The position numbers and the translations under genes were made by a program. The notes beneath the pieces were generated by a model. That model worked only from the letters and a program-made list of their open reading frames with translations. It searched no databases and was not told the origin of the DNA. This document shows positions 8,712 through 16,484 of a DNA stretch of 64,000 nucleotides, piece after piece; position 1 is the first letter of the stretch, and each line of letters opens with the position of its first letter. This DNA is from Pokkaliibacter plantistimulans (GTDB lineage Bacteria > Pseudomonadota > Gammaproteobacteria > Pseudomonadales > Balneatricaceae), in contig NZ_CP177354.1 in the NCBI RefSeq assembly GCF_046844695.1, positions 2,604,001 through 2,668,000 of the forward strand, written 5' to 3'.

Positions 8712-9170
8712 ATGTCCAGTTTTACGGCCCATCTGTTCTACCCTCTGGTGAACGGCTTGTTCCATGCAGCGTGGTGGTCCCATGCGGAGAAACGCCATCA
8801 TTGGACTATGCGTGCGCTGCGTTGGTGCGCCGAGAGAGGGCATTTGCAGGCGCAAAGCCAGATTGGTCATCTATTGTACTTTCGCGGTGTGAATGTGCAG
8901 GCCAAGCTGGATGGGGTAGGTTTTATTGTGCGTGCCGCTGAAGCTGGTGACAGTAAAGCGCAGTACCAGCTGGGGCGTATCTGGGAGCAAGGGTTCCAGC
9001 ATGTGGGCCCGGATCTTAGTCAGGCACGTGCCTGGTATGAGAAAGCTGCGGAACAACATCATCCGCTGGCTATCAGTCGACTGATCTCTGCTTACAGTGA
9101 GGGTGGTCTGGCGTCTTCAGTCGATGCCGCCAAGGTCAAGTACTGGCTGGGAGTGCAGAGTCAGCTTTAG
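8712..9170 (+). CDS. Sel1-repeat (tetratricopeptide-like) protein
   Basis: A 152-residue protein with about three Sel1-like repeats: RGHLQAQSQIGHLLYFRGVN, GDSKAQYQLGRIWEQGFQ with its ARAWYEKAAEQ helix, and HHPLAISRLISAYSEGG. Such alpha-alpha repeats form a protein-binding solenoid. The first 25 residues are hydrophobic and aromatic (FTAHLFYPLVNGLFHAAWW) but lack a clear signal peptidase site, so the cell location is unsure. Only 87 bases separate it from the 49-aa gene, so they may share a transcript. Partner and role are unknown. Confidence 0.75.
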   Translation: MSSFTAHLFYPLVNGLFHAAWWSHAEKRHHWTMRALRWCAERGHLQAQSQIGHLLYFRGVNVQAKLDGVGFIVRAAEAGDSKAQYQLGRIWEQGFQHVGPDLSQARAWYEKAAEQHHPLAISRLISAYSEGGLASSVDAAKVKYWLGVQSQL

Positions 9171-9246
9171 GAACACGTCCTGAGCCGCTAGCATCTCCGC
9201 AGATTGACGTCCCTGTACTATCTAAGTTTTCGAGCCTTATGCTTTA

Positions 9247-9389
9247 ACAGGTCGTTGAAAATCTATCTGCGTTGCCGAATACCGCGTCAAAAACAGGCTC
9301 AAAAATGCTCATTTAGTCCACTAAACTCCGCTTTTTCGCCTGTTTTCTCCTTGTCTCGGCTGCCTCGATAACGTTTTTCAACAGCCTGT
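9247..9389. repeat. MITE-like palindromic repeat, copy 1
   Basis: A 143-bp non-coding element with terminal inverted repeats (left end ACAGGTCGTTGAAAA, right end TTTTCAACAGCCTGT, two mismatches). It is flanked on both sides by TA, as expected for a TA target-site duplication of the IS630/mariner type. The inside is also palindromic: AAAACAGGC pairs with GCCTGTTTT around a centre TTTAGTCCACTAAA, so the RNA would fold into a long hairpin. It is almost identical to the element at 10082-10239. It carries no ORF, so it would need a transposase in trans. The mobile-element reading is inference from structure. Confidence 0.75.
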
Positions 9390-9408
9390 TATACCCACTG
9401 CAACTGTA

Positions 9409-9915
9409 TCAAGAAGAGCGCAGATCGCGTGTCAGGGACTGATACTGTGTAATCAGGCCCACGTTAGGTGGCAGTGGCCAGTCGAAGTTCTCCGGGTAAA
9501 GACGTAGATCATGTTCTGCAACAGGCAGCATGTACTGATCTTCGTAGTGCAGGTGACGTTGCTGTGCAGCTACCCAAAGCAGCAGCGACCTGCGGAATTC
9601 ATCCATGGGCACAACAGTGCTCATTTCAATGGCTTCCAGTTGTTCTCTGATCTGATTGCTCTGTGCTTCCAGCGTAATGTGGTCTTCCTGAAGGTGATGG
9701 TAAAGCTTGGTCAGGCGTGGGTTATGCTGGCTGAGGTGGTTCAGTAGTCGATCTTCCATCGGATGGTGATAGCGCTCTGCATAATCACCGATATAGGCGA
9801 GAGTTTCTTTGATCAAACCCAGATCCAGCTCATCATGATGAAGATGTTCATCAAGTAAACGCAGCATTTCCTGCAGATGAGCGTGATCTTGCTTGAGCTG
9901 GTTGATAATGTTCAT
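9409..9915 (-). CDS. Hemerythrin HHE cation-binding domain protein
   Basis: A 168-residue protein built around a hemerythrin-like four-helix bundle. His/Glu metal ligand candidates appear in order in QDHAHL, RYHHPMEDRLL, LQEDHITLE and RHLHYEDQYMLP, the spacing seen in HHE proteins that bind a di-iron site. Such proteins sense or handle O2, NO or iron in the cytoplasm; the exact job here is unknown. AGGAGAAGG lies just before the ATG at 9915. The gene is a single cistron bracketed by two copies of the same MITE-like repeat (ends 19 bases before copy 1; copy 2 starts 166 bases upstream of its start codon). Confidence 0.85.
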   Translation of the reverse strand: MNIINQLKQDHAHLQEMLRLLDEHLHHDELDLGLIKETLAYIGDYAERYHHPMEDRLLNHLSQHNPRLTKLYHHLQEDHITLEAQSNQIREQLEAIEMSTVVPMDEFRRSLLLWVAAQQRHLHYEDQYMLPVAEHDLRLYPENFDWPLPPNVGLITQYQSLTRDLRSS

Positions 9916-10081
9916 GGCCTTCTCCTCCCATCTCGATATGCTCAGACTATATGCCTGTGACTTGTAGAAGTGGGATGATGCAGGTCAATAAATGATCAGT
10001 GGCGGATAGCCAGAAAGTCGCAGACCGGAGGTGGTATAACCGGCTCCGGTCTGGGTATCGAAGTGCATAGGCTGCTGATTA

Positions 10082-10239
10082 GCAGGTCGTTGAAAATCTA
10101 TCTGCGTTGCCGAATACCGCGTCAAAAACAGGCTCAAAATGCTCATTTAGCTCACTAAACTCCGCTTTTTCGCCTGTTTCTTGTGCCCTAGGGGTATTTC
10201 CTTGTCTCGACGGCCTCGATAACGTTTTCAACAGCCTGT
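10082..10239. repeat. MITE-like palindromic repeat, copy 2, abutting the ahpF stop codon
   Basis: A 158-bp copy of the element at 9247-9389: same terminal repeats, same internal palindrome, flanking TA dinucleotides at 10080-10081 and 10240-10241. It differs mainly by about 18 extra bases (around TGTGCCCTAGGGGTATTT, near 10182-10199). Its last base forms the third base of the ahpF stop codon. The rest of the 9916-10081 stretch, upstream of the hemerythrin gene, shows no further feature I can support. Confidence 0.75.
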
Positions 10240-11813
10240 TAGGCCGCTTTCTCTTCTGCGGGGGCAGAGGAGCGAATCAGGTGGTCGAATGCGCCCAATG
10301 CGGCATTGGCACCACTGCCCATGGCAATGATGATTTGCTTGTAGGGCACGTTGGTGACATCGCCCGCGGCAAATACTCCGGGCAGAGACGTTTCTCCTCG
10401 GGTGCCAACCATGATTTCGCCGAAGCGACTCAGCTCCACACCGCTGCCTTTGAGCCACTCGGTGTTGGGCACCAGACCGATCTGCACAAAGATGCCGGAC
10501 AGTGCCACATGGTGTTGTTCGCCTGTACCGCGATGAGTGTAGTTCAGGCCAGTAACACGTGCGCCATCACCAGTGACTTCAGTCGTCTGTGCTTCGGTAA
10601 TGATGGTCACATTTTTCATTGAGCGGGCTTTGCGTTGCAGCACGTCATCTGCACGCAGGCTATTGCCGAACTCCAATACGGTGACATGCTCCACGATGCC
10701 AGCCAGATCGATGGCTGCCTCGATACCAGAGTTACCACCGCCAATCACTGCAACGCGCTTACCCTTGAACAGCGGGCCATCACAATGTGGGCAATAAGCC
10801 ACGCCGCGGCCACGGTATTCTTTTTCACCCGGCACGTTCATTTCACGCCAACGGGCACCGGTGGCCAGCATTACGGCGCGAGAGGTCAGCTTGGCGCCGT
10901 TTTCCAGTTCAATTTCGATCAGCTCACCCGCAGTCAGTTTGGCTGCCCGCTGGTCGTTCATGATGTCGACTTCGTAATCACGTACGTGTTCTTCCAAGCT
11001 GGCAGCCAGCTTCGGGCCTTCGGTTGCTTTTACCGAAATGAAGTTTTCAATGCCGACGGTATCCAGCACCTGGCCGCCGAAGCGATCCGCAACGATACCA
11101 GTGCGAATACCTTTGCGGGCACCGTAGATTGCTGCTGCAGCACCTGCAGGGCCAGCACCTACCACCAGGAAGTCAAAGATGTCCTTTTTGTTCAGCGCTT
11201 CGGCCTGTCGCTTGCTGGCACCGGTGTCGATTTTGTTGAGTATTTCTACCAGCGTCATGCGGCCCTGAGCAAAAGACTGGCCATTCAGGTAGACACTGGG
11301 CACTGCCATTACATTGCGCTTGCTCACTTCATCCTGAAACAGTGAGCCATCAATCATGACGTTGGTGATCTGAGGGTTGATGGCTGCCATCATGTTCAGT
11401 GCCTGAATAACTTCAGGGCAGTTCTGGCAGGTGAGAGAGACATAAGTCTCAAACTGGTATTCGCCTTCGAGATTACGCACCTGTTCGATGATCTCGGGGT
11501 TGAGTTTCATCGGGTGCCCGCCACTGTGCAGGAGCGCCAATACCAGTGAGGTGAATTCATGGCCCATGGGAAGGCCTGCAAAGCGAATGATCGTACCATT
11601 AGCAGCGGATTTTACCTGCATGGACGGCTTACGCTCGTTCATGTCATCGCTGCTGGAAACGCTGATCAAACTGCTCAGGGAGGCAATGTCCTGAGCTAAC
11701 GCATTCATTTCCTGTGACTTGCTGCTATCGTCGAGAGACACAACCAGTTCAACAGGGCTTTTCAGATTCTGTAAGTAAGTGCGCAGTTGCTGCTTCAAGT
11801 TAGCGTCTAACAT
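10239..11813 (-). CDS. ahpF: Alkyl hydroperoxide reductase subunit F (NADH:AhpC oxidoreductase)
   Basis: Passes electrons from NADH through FAD and two disulfides to AhpC, which reduces H2O2 and organic peroxides. The 524-residue protein has the AhpF layout: an N-terminal tandem thioredoxin-fold domain with the redox pair C129/C132 (TCQNCPE), then a thioredoxin-reductase-like part with the FAD motif VVGAGPAGAAAA (about 217-228), the C341/C344 pair (CPHCDG) and the NADH motif VIGGGNSG. The ATG at 11813 (MLDANLKQQL) matches the E. coli start and has GGGAG upstream; the frame is open 7 codons further. It lies downstream of ahpC with a terminator hairpin between them. Its TAA stop includes the end of a MITE-like repeat. 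Confidence 0.95.
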   Translation of the reverse strand: MLDANLKQQLRTYLQNLKSPVELVVSLDDSSKSQEMNALAQDIASLSSLISVSSSDDMNERKPSMQVKSAANGTIIRFAGLPMGHEFTSLVLALLHSGGHPMKLNPEIIEQVRNLEGEYQFETYVSLTCQNCPEVIQALNMMAAINPQITNVMIDGSLFQDEVSKRNVMAVPSVYLNGQSFAQGRMTLVEILNKIDTGASKRQAEALNKKDIFDFLVVGAGPAGAAAAIYGARKGIRTGIVADRFGGQVLDTVGIENFISVKATEGPKLAASLEEHVRDYEVDIMNDQRAAKLTAGELIEIELENGAKLTSRAVMLATGARWREMNVPGEKEYRGRGVAYCPHCDGPLFKGKRVAVIGGGNSGIEAAIDLAGIVEHVTVLEFGNSLRADDVLQRKARSMKNVTIITEAQTTEVTGDGARVTGLNYTHRGTGEQHHVALSGIFVQIGLVPNTEWLKGSGVELSRFGEIMVGTRGETSLPGVFAAGDVTNVPYKQIIIAMGSGANAALGAFDHLIRSSAPAEEKAA

Positions 11814-11853
11814 GGTTGCTCCCAATATTCGCAAGTACAGTCAAATTTCAGGC

Positions 11854-11896
11854 AAAAAAAAGCCGCCCCCCTCAACACGGAAGAAAGAAGGGCGGC
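11854..11896 (-). terminator. Terminator/attenuator between ahpC and ahpF
   Basis: On the minus strand GCCGCCC (complement of 11890-11896) pairs with GGGCGGC (complement of 11862-11868), followed by eight T. It lies after ahpC and about 40 bases before the ahpF start, so most ahpC transcripts should end here and only read-through should reach ahpF. That fits the need for far more AhpC than AhpF. Confidence 0.75.
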
Positions 11897-11988
11897 GCCC
11901 GATCGCACAGACAGCAATACCTGAGTATTCTTGTGCGGCCTTGGGTCAGGTGTTGGCTAACGTAAGAGTTAGCCCAGGTGTTCTGCGA

Positions 11989-12558
11989 TTAGATCTTGCC
12001 AACCAGGTCCAAAGAAGGAGCCAGAGTTTCTGCACCAGGCTGCCAGGCAGCAGGGCATACTTCGCCGTCGTGGCTGGCAACATACTGAGCGGCCTGAACT
12101 TTACGTACCAGTTCTTTGGCTGAGCGGCCGATACCCAGGTCATGGATTTCAGCAACCTTGATCTGACCTTCTGGGTTGATAACGAAAGTGCCACGCAGTG
12201 CCAGACCTTCTTCTTCAATCATTACGCCGAAGTTGCGAGAGATGACACCAGTTGGGTCGCCAATCATTGGGAATTCAATCTTGCGAATGGTGTCAGAAGC
12301 GTCATGCCAGGCTTTGTGAGTGAAGTGAGTGTCAGTAGATACTGAGTACACTTCAACACCCATCTCAGTGAGCTGCGCGTAATGATCAGCCATGTCGCCC
12401 AGTTCGGTAGGGCAGACGAAGGTGAAGTCAGCAGGGTAGAACATGACAACAGACCATTTGCCTTTCAGGTCAGCGTCAGAAACAGGAACGAATTCGCCAT
12501 TGTGGAAAGCAGTGGCGTTGAAAGGCTTGATAACGGTGTTGATCAGAGACTGAGTCAT
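11989..12558 (-). CDS. ahpC: Alkyl hydroperoxide reductase subunit C (2-Cys peroxiredoxin)
   Basis: A 189-residue typical 2-Cys peroxiredoxin that reduces H2O2, organic peroxides and peroxynitrite and is recycled by AhpF. The peroxidatic Cys is C49 in the motif YPADFTFVCPTE; the resolving Cys is C168 in EVCPAAW. Length and sequence match enterobacterial AhpC closely. AAAGGGG stands upstream of the ATG at 12558. It is the first gene of the ahpC-ahpF unit and is followed by a terminator hairpin that likely limits ahpF. An upstream palindrome may be an OxyR site. Confidence 0.96.
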   Translation of the reverse strand: MTQSLINTVIKPFNATAFHNGEFVPVSDADLKGKWSVVMFYPADFTFVCPTELGDMADHYAQLTEMGVEVYSVSTDTHFTHKAWHDASDTIRKIEFPMIGDPTGVISRNFGVMIEEEGLALRGTFVINPEGQIKVAEIHDLGIGRSAKELVRKVQAAQYVASHDGEVCPAAWQPGAETLAPSLDLVGKI

Positions 12559-12644
12559 TTATTAAACCCCTTTAAGTATCGTACGTTTTTGGGAATGGCT
12601 TGAAAACAAAATCATAGTACTGTGCAGTCGCGTAAGGGTACATT

Positions 12645-12692
12645 TTAATAATTGTATGAAAGCGATAGGCAAAACTAATGGTTTGGCAATCG
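12645..12692 (-). promoter_or_regulatory. Candidate ahpC promoter with OxyR-like palindrome
   Basis: On the minus strand a -35-like TTGCCT and a -10-like TATTAA are separated by 16 bases (12645-12672), about 85-115 bases upstream of ahpC. Overlapping the -35 is an imperfect palindrome at 12662-12692 (GCGATAGGCAAAACTA against ATGGTTTGGCAATCGC, 11 of 16 arm positions matching). OxyR sites are GATAG/CTATC-type inverted repeats placed at the -35, so position fits better than sequence. Confidence 0.35.
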
Positions 12693-12771
12693 CCTTAGGT
12701 TTTTCCAATGATGGCCGATTAGATTCGGCTATACTCCTGAAAACGTTGGATTTCGGATATGAAGGGAGCCT

Positions 12772-13320
12772 ATGGATATTAATCTTTCCCCTCTGGCCAG
12801 TCTGGAGGATATCCGCGACGCTATTCGCCGCTGTGGTGCAGAGGATGTCATTTGCTGTCACGCAGAGGCTGTGTTTCACGAAGCTAAGCGTGCACTGCAG
12901 CAAAGTGCCAAAGCTGATGTCACGTTGCAGCTTATCGATTATGACGGATACGCTATTCGTCAGGCGTCCAGTCGTCGCAAGGGGGCACCAGCCAAACCCA
13001 AGCTCTCTGATCAGTTGACTCGTCAGCAGATGGCGGTGGTGTCTGCGTTAGAAAAAGTATTGCAGCATTGTCGTCGGCATAATATTGCGCTGGTGGGGTT
13101 CAGTGACTCATTGGTAGCGGTTCCTGCCCATTTGCTGGAACAGGATAGTCATGCAGTGCATACCATGGCTGCTTTGGAAGTGAATACGCATCAGGCGTAT
13201 TGTGGTATGGATTGGGATGATCTTGAAGAGCCCGTCGATGGGCCAGACGCTGAAGAGCGTGATGCTGGAGGCAATGTGGACCTTATAGAAACAAACACCC
13301 CGGCAAATACCGGGGTGTGA
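12772..13320 (+). CDS. Protein of unknown function (182 aa)
   Basis: A 182-residue soluble protein, not recognised. GAAGGGAG precedes the ATG at 12772. The first 110 residues look folded (helical DIRDAIRRCGAEDVICCHAE, then TLQLIDYDGY and a basic linker SSRRKGAPAKPK). A second block (VSALEKVLQHCRRHNIALVG) is followed by an acidic C-terminus (DWDDLEEPVDGPDAEERDAG). There is no signal peptide or membrane segment. It is divergent from ahpC, so they share a 213-base promoter region, which could mean a link to oxidative stress, but that is only context. The last codons form a terminator hairpin used by the opposite strand. Confidence 0.7.
   Translation: MDINLSPLASLEDIRDAIRRCGAEDVICCHAEAVFHEAKRALQQSAKADVTLQLIDYDGYAIRQASSRRKGAPAKPKLSDQLTRQQMAVVSALEKVLQHCRRHNIALVGFSDSLVAVPAHLLEQDSHAVHTMAALEVNTHQAYCGMDWDDLEEPVDGPDAEERDAGGNVDLIETNTPANTGV
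13286..13318 (-). terminator. Terminator after hpf, lying inside the 3' end of the convergent gene
   Basis: A perfect 9-bp stem ACACCCCGG / CCGGGGTGT with a 6-base loop at 13295-13318. On the minus strand it is followed by TTTGTTTCT. It therefore terminates transcription coming from hpf, but its DNA is also the last coding stretch (ending NTPANTGV) of the plus-strand 182-aa gene. Confidence 0.7.
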
Positions 13321-13437
13321 TGTCTCCTGAAACTATTTAGATGTTTGAGTCAGGCAGGGATTGGCACCTTATATCTCATTACCTGCCAAAAATTGAATCA
13401 TTAACCTCTGAATATCTGGTTTGCTGCTGTGTTGCCG

Positions 13438-13773
13438 TTATGACACTGTAGCTTCTGCTGCGCGCTTCATACCTGCTCCGCGTCGGGGCTGAAAACGTGC
13501 CCGATATCTTTCTACCTGTTTTCTTACTTTGTCACCCAGTTCATCAATCGCCACATAGAGGTTGTCTCCCTCTGCTTTGGCGAAGAAGTCACCCTGATCA
13601 CTCAAATGAATGTGCGCTTCGATGCATTCTTTACGGCCGCTTTTGTTCATCACTATATGAAGGTCATGCACCTGTTGGTCCAGACCTGAATGCTGAACCA
13701 GCTTTTGAATAAGACGCTCGCGAACGGCGGGAGAGAGTTTGGCATCGTCAAGGTTGCTAATGCGGATTTGCAT
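13438..13773 (-). CDS. hpf: Ribosome hibernation promoting factor, short form (HPF/RaiA family)
   Basis: A 111-residue S30EA-family protein that binds the 30S decoding centre of idle ribosomes and promotes their storage in stationary phase or stress. The start MQIRISNLDDAKLSPAVRER and the block HIVMNKSGRKECIEAHIHLS followed by LYVAIDELGDKVRKQVERYR are family hallmarks. It lacks the C-terminal dimerisation domain of long HPF. The ATG at 13773 is fixed by AGGAGG 7 bases upstream; the open frame extends further but without a ribosome site. Unlike many gammaproteobacteria, it is not next to rpoN or ptsN here. Confidence 0.85.
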   Translation of the reverse strand: MQIRISNLDDAKLSPAVRERLIQKLVQHSGLDQQVHDLHIVMNKSGRKECIEAHIHLSDQGDFFAKAEGDNLYVAIDELGDKVRKQVERYRARFQPRRGAGMKRAAEATVS

Positions 13774-14142
13774 GGTTTGCCTCCTGTGCGCATCAAACTG
13801 CTGTGCAAGAGAGCTGTTGAAGAACAAGTACTCACCCTTGCACTACAAACAAATAGTAGAAAAAGAAGATAAAAATCAGATAGTTAGTGCTTTTTGCTCC
13901 TTCCGTTTTGTGCCTGTGACTTTAGAAAAACACAGCCCTTGAAAGGATGCAATAGGGCTGAAAGGAAATGATGCAGATGTTGATGGGCAGCAATAAAAAA
14001 AGGGTAGGCAAACGCCTACCCCCAAACCTGTGAAGACACTCGCTACCGGTGTATGCCTACTGGCAGCAAGTAAGGCGCCATAATAACACGGTATTATGGG
14101 GTGTTTCAAATATTGAGCGCATGGTGATAATTTAAACCGGTG
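13774..14142. other. Intergenic region upstream of hpf with two minus-strand hairpins
   Basis: About 370 bases between hpf and the 68-aa gene, both on the minus strand. Besides the terminator at 13994-14021 it holds a second hairpin at 13933-13960 (CAGCCCT / AGGGCTG) followed on the minus strand by TGTTTTTCT, which may be a back-up terminator. The hpf promoter should lie between there and 13800 but is not evident. I see no gene in this stretch. Confidence 0.45.
13994..14021 (-). terminator. Terminator after the 68-aa gene
   Basis: A perfect 8-bp stem GGGTAGGC / GCCTACCC with an AAAC loop (14002-14021), followed on the minus strand by seven T and an A. It lies 120 bases after the stop of the small minus-strand gene at 14143. 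Confidence 0.8.
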
Positions 14143-14349
14143 TTAGTTGGTAGGAAATAGCCGCTTGAGCGTGTCGTGGGTGGGAAAGTTGTCGACGCGC
14201 ATCGATGATGCGCTGTTGCTGCCAACATGGCTGATGGTGTACCAGCGGGGTTTGCGTTCATCACCCAGATAGCAGCCATCTACTTCAAAGTGATCTTTTC
14301 CTACAGCCAGTATGGCGATCTTGCGTACGCTTTCGTTGTTATTTTTCAT
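14143..14349 (-). CDS. Small protein of unknown function (68 aa)
   Basis: A 68-residue soluble protein with an N-terminal strand-rich half (VRKIAILAVGKDHFEVDGCY, then PRWYTISHVG) and a C-terminal HDTLKRLFPTN. I do not recognise it. Support for a real gene: GAGGAA 7 bases before the ATG at 14349, a dedicated terminator downstream, and no overlapping better ORF. Function unknown. Confidence 0.55.
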   Translation of the reverse strand: MKNNNESVRKIAILAVGKDHFEVDGCYLGDERKPRWYTISHVGSNSASSMRVDNFPTHDTLKRLFPTN

Positions 14350-14732
14350 CTGTCGTTCCTCGTAGTAGTTATAGTTGTGTTGGATCGTTATTGTTATTTC
14401 TCTCGCTATCGCGAAAGGGCATTTCTCAAGAGCTCCGTAACCTACAACGCACTTCCGACCACGTAAAACCTTTGTTTTATGTGGTTGAGGTACAGCAATT
14501 TCTATCCTTTGATTTATTCAAAGTGTTGCCCGGTCGTCTGGTCTGCTTCTTCAATTACACAAATGTGGAGGAGTGCTGTGGCTGTTTGCTGTTGTGATTA
14601 GACTAAAGTTTGGCTGTTACAGCTGGGTTAAGGTTGTATGGCGCGCATTGGGCGGTTCAGCCGCCCCCTGGCTTGCGTTAAGATGGATTGCACTTGGCAC
14701 CAAATCTTTTTTTCTGATGTTGGCGGTACTTC
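14350..14732. other. Divergent intergenic region before ycaO
   Basis: About 380 bases. It contains an imperfect hairpin at 14459-14484 (CCACGTAAAAC / GTTTTATGTGG) without a T run, and a small GGCGG / CCGCC hairpin near 14650. The ycaO start has no good Shine-Dalgarno. No ORF or RNA gene can be supported. Confidence 0.4.
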
Positions 14733-16484
14733 ATGGCTCCACTTGACTATCGACCCTCTTCTTTCACCTTGCTTGAAACGCTCGAACACATGCGAGAGTT
14801 GTTGCGGAAGCGTGGTTTTTTGATGGAGGAAGGCGAGTGGGTCAACCCGATCCCCCATGTCTGGTCAGTGAGACTGCAAGACAAGTTGTGTTCACGACTC
14901 GTCAGCAACGGTAAGGGAGTGAGTAAAGAGGCTGCATTGGTCTCTGCCTACGGCGAAATGCTTGAGCGTCTTAGCTGCAATTATTTTTTCAACGGCCTGT
15001 ATCTTTCGGCCCATGCCTGCGCGGAGCCTTTTGTTTACTATCCTCAAGAAAAGTGGTTTCCATTCGAGGGCGATGAGTGGCCAAGAGGTTTGTTGGATGG
15101 ACCCACGTTGGCGCACTACAACCTGAGTCAGGACCTGGTGCCAGAGCAATTGATTGATGCCGGTAGCGGGGATAGGAGCAGAGGTATTTGTGCTCTACCG
15201 TTCATTCGACAGCGCAATCATCAGACGGTCTGGTTTCCGGTGAATATCATCAGCAACCTTTATGTCGGCAATGGCATGGCCGTTGGGGTAGGGAAGTATG
15301 AGGCCCGGGTGCAGGCACTGTCTGAAATATTCGAGAGACACATCAAGACCACTATCATTACGGATGGTATCAGCCTGCCACTAGTCCCTGATGAGGTGCT
15401 GGCGCGTTACCCCCATGTTCAAGAAATGGTCACTACACTGGAAAGTAACGGCCTGATCGTGGAAGTGCGTGATGCATCACTCAATGGCAAGTTCCCGCTG
15501 ATCAATGTCACGGTGATGAACCCCGTCAGTGGTGGATGTTTCGCCTGTTTTGGCTCCCATCCGCGCTTTGGTATGGCGATGGAGAGAGCGTTTACTGAAA
15601 TGCTGCAAGGGCGCGAGCTGCAGCAGCTTATCGATTTGCCCGAGCCTACGTTTGATCTGACCAAGGTGGCGGAGCAGGCCAATCTTGATGCGCACTTCAG
15701 TAAATTCACCGGCAGAGTGTGCTGGGATCTTTTCAGTGAAAGCAATGATTACCACTTTGTCGACTGGGATGTGACAGGTACGCCGGAAGAGCAGTTTAAA
15801 CATCTGTGTCATCTGATCCACATTGTCGACATGGATATCTATATTGCTGACTACGCATTCATGGGTATGGCAGCGTGCCGCATTATCGTGCCCGGCATGT
15901 CGGAAGTTCATCCGGTATCTCGACTTGGCACCGCCAATGACAATCGTGCACGCCACCTGCGCCAGCGTTTATTAGCCTTGCCAGTGCTCGATGTGCCTGC
16001 GTTGCGTGAGTTGCTGGATGAGTTGGAAGATATGGATCTGCCTCCCCATCAGGATCTTGGCGGCTTGCTGGGGTTGTTGACTGATGATGATTCCGTTTGG
16101 AAAGGCCTCACGGTCTGTGAGATACGTCTACTGATCAATCTGGCGCTGGGTGAGCGAGAGCAGGTGCTCGGTGATCTGAAAGATGTGGTAGCGTGCACTG
16201 CGCTGCCGCAGTCGCGGCGGCCCAGATACCGCTGTCTGTTGGTTCTGTTGCAACTTGATCTGGATCTGCATCGTGATCTGCAAGACTACTTGCGAGTGCT
16301 GCAGCGCATGTATGGTGAAGTGCTGGTCGAGCAATGTATTGCCATGCTGGAAGGACGAGCGGGCTTCCCGGGATTCGTTGTTGCAGGCGATGATCTTGAT
16401 GGATTTGCTTCACACCGGACGCTGCTGGAAGCGCGTGAAAAGGTACAAAAGGCCAAAGCCGCGCACTATTTTGCGTTACGTTAA
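14733..16484 (+). CDS. ycaO: YcaO family protein (RimO-linked, ribosomal protein S12 methylthiolation accessory factor)
   Basis: A 583-residue protein collinear with E. coli YcaO (586). It shares the ATP-binding YcaO core (NGKGVSKEAALVSAYGEMLE, RLSCNYFF, NEKWFP-like QEKWFPF, GNGMAVGVGKYEARVQALSE, FERHIKTTI) and a C-terminal TPR-like helical region (DLHRDLQDYLRVLQRMYGE onwards). YcaO enzymes activate amide bonds with ATP. E. coli YcaO is genetically linked to beta-methylthiolation of S12 by RimO, though its reaction is not settled. There is no adjacent precursor peptide or dehydrogenase, so this is the housekeeping type and not a RiPP cluster. Stands as a single gene before topB. Confidence 0.9.
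   Translation: MAPLDYRPSSFTLLETLEHMRELLRKRGFLMEEGEWVNPIPHVWSVRLQDKLCSRLVSNGKGVSKEAALVSAYGEMLERLSCNYFFNGLYLSAHACAEPFVYYPQEKWFPFEGDEWPRGLLDGPTLAHYNLSQDLVPEQLIDAGSGDRSRGICALPFIRQRNHQTVWFPVNIISNLYVGNGMAVGVGKYEARVQALSEIFERHIKTTIITDGISLPLVPDEVLARYPHVQEMVTTLESNGLIVEVRDASLNGKFPLINVTVMNPVSGGCFACFGSHPRFGMAMERAFTEMLQGRELQQLIDLPEPTFDLTKVAEQANLDAHFSKFTGRVCWDLFSESNDYHFVDWDVTGTPEEQFKHLCHLIHIVDMDIYIADYAFMGMAACRIIVPGMSEVHPVSRLGTANDNRARHLRQRLLALPVLDVPALRELLDELEDMDLPPHQDLGGLLGLLTDDDSVWKGLTVCEIRLLINLALGEREQVLGDLKDVVACTALPQSRRPRYRCLLVLLQLDLDLHRDLQDYLRVLQRMYGEVLVEQCIAMLEGRAGFPGFVVAGDDLDGFASHRTLLEAREKVQKAKAAHYFALR

Noticed and set aside
10635..11345. 236-aa plus-strand ORF within ahpF
   Set aside because: Antisense shadow of the conserved FAD/NADH domains of AhpF.
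14733..16484. YcaO as the core of a new RiPP (thiazole/oxazole peptide) cluster
   Set aside because: The protein is collinear with the housekeeping E. coli YcaO including the C-terminal region, and no precursor peptide, dehydrogenase or exporter is adjacent.
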